In this document: positions 61,511-64,000 of the stretch, in pieces
Layout: every line of letters begins with the position of its first letter
Position numbering within the stretch: position 1 is the stretch's first letter
Assembly: GCF_002834225.1 (NCBI RefSeq)
Contig: NZ_NNSR01000056.1
Span: 1 to 64,000, forward strand
DNA from: Ruminococcus bromii
GTDB taxonomy: Bacteria; Bacillota; Clostridia; Oscillospirales; Acutalibacteraceae
Length of the DNA stretch: 64,000 bases
Direction: 5' to 3'
Notes under the pieces: model-generated
The model's database searches: none
What the model was told of the DNA's origin: nothing
The model's input: the letters and a program-made list of their open reading frames with translations, nothing else
Translations under genes and position numbers: made by a program

Positions 61511-61539
61511 ATTGTATTAAACAATTATACGGCTGTCAA
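61511..61539 (-). promoter_or_regulatory. Promoter of the three-gene unknown operon
   Basis: TTGACA (61539-61534), 17 bases, TACAAT (61516-61511) on the minus strand. Confidence 0.78.
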
Positions 61540-61606
61540 GATTTTACCGTTACCGAGATCATAAAAATAATTTTAAGAATATATATTCAAAGAAATAAAA
61601 TTGTGG

Positions 61607-61612
61607 TATAAT
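61607..61612 (+). promoter_or_regulatory. -10 region of the murT-gatD promoter
   Basis: TATAAT preceded by TGG (extended -10). The best -35 in phase is only TATTCA, 17 bases upstream. Leader about 60 bases. Confidence 0.55.
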
Positions 61613-61677
61613 GATGAAGAGTATATACAAGGTATGTACAGGCAACACAGGTTGTCTTTGATTAAGGAAGTGGCAAA

Positions 61678-63003
61678 ATGAAAAAACTATTTACTATTAT
61701 TGTGTGCAAGGTTCTGAAATTTGTCGGAGGATTGCTCGGCAAGGGCAGCAGTCTGCCGGGACAGATTGCGCTTAAACTCTGCCCCGATATTCTCGGACGA
61801 ATTGAACTGCCGAAATATATTGTTGCCGTAACAGGCAGTAACGGCAAGACATCTACCGTTGAGATGATTGCACATATTCTTTGTGAAAGCGGCAAAAAAG
61901 TTGCCTGGAACAAAGAGGGTTCTAACCAGATTGAGGGCGTTACAACTCTTATTCTCGGCAGTTGTACTCTTTCGGGCAAGGTTAAGTCTGACATTCTTCT
62001 CATTGAAAGTGACGAACGCTTTGCAAAATATACCTTCAAATACATCACACCTACTCACTATGTTATCACAAACCTTTACCGTGACCAGCTCACACGAAAC
62101 GGTCACCCCGAATGGGTTTACAATGCCGTAAAGGAGAGTATTCATCCCGAAACTCAGCTTATTCTTAATGCCGACGATCCGCTTGTTTCGTGCTTTGGCT
62201 ACGGCAGGGATAATGTTGTGTGGTTCGGCGCAGGCAATCTTCCTACCGATACAAAGGACTTTGTCGGCGTTTACAATGACGGTGCATACTGTCCTCACTG
62301 CAAATCTCCGATGACATATTCAAGCTATCACTACGACCACATAGGCAACTATGAATGCCCTAACTGCGGTCTTAAAAGACAGGATACAAGCTACACAGTT
62401 ACATCTGCCGATCTTGAAAAAGGTGAAATTACAATCAACAATAAGTACAAGATTGAACTTACACTCAAATCGCTTTATAATGTTTACAATTTGCTTGCGG
62501 CATTTACCGTTGCTTCAATCACAGGTGTTGACGGCAACACAATTGCAAAGAGCCTGAGCAATTATGTTCTCAAAAACTTCCGTGTTGTAACATTCACGCT
62601 CGGAAACAGAAAGGGTACGCTTGTTACATCAAAACATGAAAACAGCATTTCGTACAATCAGTCACTCAAGCTTGCCGCATCCGACAAGGATAAGTGCGAT
62701 GTTTTGATTATTGTTGACGCAGTCAGCAGAAAGTATTTTACAAGCGATGTTTCATGGCTTTGGGACATCAACTTTGACCTTCTCAAAAGCGACAATGTAA
62801 AGAACATTGTGCTTGCAGGAACATATTGCAACGACCTTGCAACAAGATTTTCTTTCTCAAAAGTTGACAGGAACAAAATCAAGGTTATCAAAGACATTGA
62901 AGAAGCCGTTGATTATCTTGACAATGACCGCAAAGAAAAGATTTATGTAATTACCTGTTTCTCGGACAAGGGTAAATTTCTTGAAAAGGTAAAGGTGGAC
63001 TGA
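61678..63003 (+). CDS. murT: Lipid II isoglutaminyl synthase, MurT subunit
   Basis: 441 residues of the Mur ligase fold: ATP-binding VAVTGSNGKTSTVEMIAHIL (from about 49), NKEGSNQIEGVTTLI and ADDP, with a zinc ribbon insert (CPHC...CPNC) and a C-terminal DUF1727 domain, all as in MurT. MurT amidates D-glutamate of lipid II using ammonia delivered by GatD. gatD starts 2 bases after the stop. All MurT motifs appear intact here. Confidence 0.95.
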   Translation: MKKLFTIIVCKVLKFVGGLLGKGSSLPGQIALKLCPDILGRIELPKYIVAVTGSNGKTSTVEMIAHILCESGKKVAWNKEGSNQIEGVTTLILGSCTLSGKVKSDILLIESDERFAKYTFKYITPTHYVITNLYRDQLTRNGHPEWVYNAVKESIHPETQLILNADDPLVSCFGYGRDNVVWFGAGNLPTDTKDFVGVYNDGAYCPHCKSPMTYSSYHYDHIGNYECPNCGLKRQDTSYTVTSADLEKGEITINNKYKIELTLKSLYNVYNLLAAFTVASITGVDGNTIAKSLSNYVLKNFRVVTFTLGNRKGTLVTSKHENSISYNQSLKLAASDKDKCDVLIIVDAVSRKYFTSDVSWLWDINFDLLKSDNVKNIVLAGTYCNDLATRFSFSKVDRNKIKVIKDIEEAVDYLDNDRKEKIYVITCFSDKGKFLEKVKVD

Positions 63004-63005
63004 TT

Positions 63006-63728
63006 ATGAAAATTCTTCATTTGTATCACGATATAATGAACCTGTACGGAGAATATGCCAATGTTTCCGCACTTGAAAGAATGCTTGAAAAGAGCGGTGT
63101 AAAATTTACAACCGACAGGCTTACCCTGTTTGACAATGCCGACCTCGGCGATTACGATTTTATCTACATCGGTTCGGGTACAGAAAAAAATCAGAAGCTT
63201 GTTTTGCAGGATTTTAAAAAGTACAAGGATTTTCTTGTTGAATATATCAACAGCGGCAAGGTAATTCTTATGACGGGCAACTCGTTTGAAATGCTCGGAA
63301 AAACAATTACAGACTCTGACGGCAAGGTTTATGACGGACTCGGAATTTATGATTTTACAGTTACCGAGCAGAACAAACGCAGAATTACAGGCGATATTGT
63401 TTATACATCTGACATTCTCACAAAACCGATTGTCGGCTTTGTAAACAAATGCAGTGAAATTAAAGGTATTGAAAATCATCTTTTCACTGTTAAACACGGA
63501 CTCGGTGACTACGAAAATGCAAAAGCAGAGGGCTTGAAGGTCAAGAACCTTTTCGCTACTCATGTTACAGGGCCTATTATGATTAAAAATCCGCATTTTC
63601 TTGAATACATTGCTTTGCAAATTTCAAAAAATACGGATGGCTTCAAGCCGTGTACGAATTACCTTGACTACGAAAGAGCGGGCTACGAAATTACTCTCGG
63701 CGAACTCACAAAAAGATTTGAGGAGTAA
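63006..63728 (+). CDS. gatD: GatD-like subunit lacking the glutaminase catalytic residues
   Basis: 240 residues clearly homologous to GatD along its length (LHLYHDIMNLYGEYANV, IYIGSGTEKNQ, GLGIYDF, IVGFVNKC). Where active GatD has CGGYQLLG, this protein has GNSFEMLGK, so Gly91 replaces the nucleophilic Cys. In the later YLHGPLLPKNP motif this has THVTGPIMIKNP, so Thr188 replaces the catalytic His. It probably cannot hydrolyse glutamine. It might be structural, or MurT may use free ammonia. Follows murT closely. Confidence 0.88.
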   Translation: MKILHLYHDIMNLYGEYANVSALERMLEKSGVKFTTDRLTLFDNADLGDYDFIYIGSGTEKNQKLVLQDFKKYKDFLVEYINSGKVILMTGNSFEMLGKTITDSDGKVYDGLGIYDFTVTEQNKRRITGDIVYTSDILTKPIVGFVNKCSEIKGIENHLFTVKHGLGDYENAKAEGLKVKNLFATHVTGPIMIKNPHFLEYIALQISKNTDGFKPCTNYLDYERAGYEITLGELTKRFEE

Positions 63729-63734
63729 GTTTTA

Positions 63735-64000
63735 ATGAACAACGACAATCTTCTTCAGCTTGAGGGAGCAATTGAAAGCGTGGTTTTCCGAAATGATGAA
63801 AACGGCTACACGGTAATTGAGCTTGCTGACGGTGACGATTATCTGACCGCTGTCGGAATTATGCCGCAGGTGTCGTCGGGTGATGTTGTTAAGCTCACAG
63901 GCAAATATACAAATCATCCCAGCTACGGCAGACAGTTTGCCGTGCAGATTTGCGAAATCAGCAGACCTACCGAGGCGGCTGATATTCTGCGTTATCTGTC
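63735..64000 (+). CDS. recD2: ATP-dependent RecD-like DNA helicase, 5' part
   Basis: The first 88 residues are present, and the window end cuts the rest. LEGAIESVVFRNDENGYTVIEL and VGIMPQVSSGDVVKLTGKYTNHPSYGRQF match the N-terminal OB-like domain of RecD2, a 5'-3' helicase not bound to RecBC. AGGAG precedes the ATG by about 9 bases. It starts 6 bases after gatD. Confidence 0.88.
   Translation, partial: MNNDNLLQLEGAIESVVFRNDENGYTVIELADGDDYLTAVGIMPQVSSGDVVKLTGKYTNHPSYGRQFAVQICEISRPTEAADILRYL

Overview
The window looks like chromosome from a spore-forming clostridium of the Oscillospirales (Ruminococcaceae) type. The evidence is moderate to low GC, consistent housekeeping gene content, spore-related genes (yqfC, yqfD, ylbJ, a SpoIIIE/FtsK translocase), consensus sigma-A promoters (TTGACA-17-TATAAT), and a leader resembling the preQ1-III riboswitch class known mostly from this group. 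No rRNA, tRNA, CRISPR array, prophage or complete insertion sequence was seen. Genus-level placement is inference.

Layout. 1-1.0 kb: 3' end of a sodium symporter. 1.2-2.8 kb: flavodoxin-cupin-flavodoxin operon with a MerR-type promoter. 3.0-11.4 kb (minus): nrdR, a D-Ala-D-Ala carboxypeptidase, recG, a FakA-like protein, ymdB, yqfD, yqfC. 11.4-14.9 kb (plus): ylbJ, asnB, a PAP2 phosphatase. 15.0-24.3 kb (minus): mscL, tyrS, an MBL hydrolase, a YgiQ-type radical SAM protein, spoIIIE, uppP, tepA. 24.5-36.4 kb: a CNNM/CBS protein (plus), then a long minus run with RNase M5, holA, comEC, a lipoprotein, a phosphoribosyltransferase, HIT, plsY, der, a DUF512 protein, rpmF and DUF177. 36.6-38.2 kb: a riboswitch-led queuosine salvage operon. 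38.4-40.4 kb: BlaI-like regulator, M56 metalloprotease and a small secreted protein. 40.5-44.9 kb: rmuC, an S1-domain protein, a cyclophilin lipoprotein, a HAD phosphatase. 44.9-45.5 kb: a tandemly duplicated type I toxin-antitoxin locus. 45.6-49.8 kb: MoxR-DUF58-transglutaminase operon. 49.8-51.2 kb: a small membrane protein and a nucleotidyltransferase/HTH pair. 51.3-54.2 kb: LytTR-DUF3021-ABC exporter. 54.2-58.7 kb (minus): MetE-like methyltransferase, LysR regulator, two nitroreductases, AEC transporter, DUF1540. 59.2-61.5 kb: a gene remnant and three unrecognised AT-rich genes. 61.6-64 kb: murT, gatD and the start of recD2.

The most interesting material is: (1) the unannotated type I toxin-antitoxin locus at 44.9-45.5 kb, with a 28-residue hydrophobic toxin, a complementary small-RNA gene, and a second unit that kept its RNA gene but lost most of the toxin; (2) a GatD that lacks both catalytic residues expected of a glutaminase while still paired with MurT; (3) a preQ1-III-like leader in front of a probable queuine lyase and queuosine-precursor transporter; (4) a ComEC with a degenerate MBL domain, plus an intact stand-alone ComEC-like MBL protein elsewhere in the window; (5) the BlaI-M56-secreted protein operon; (6) a nucleotidyltransferase/HTH toxin-antitoxin-like pair; (7) an IS3-like inverted-repeat pair inside the loop of a terminator.
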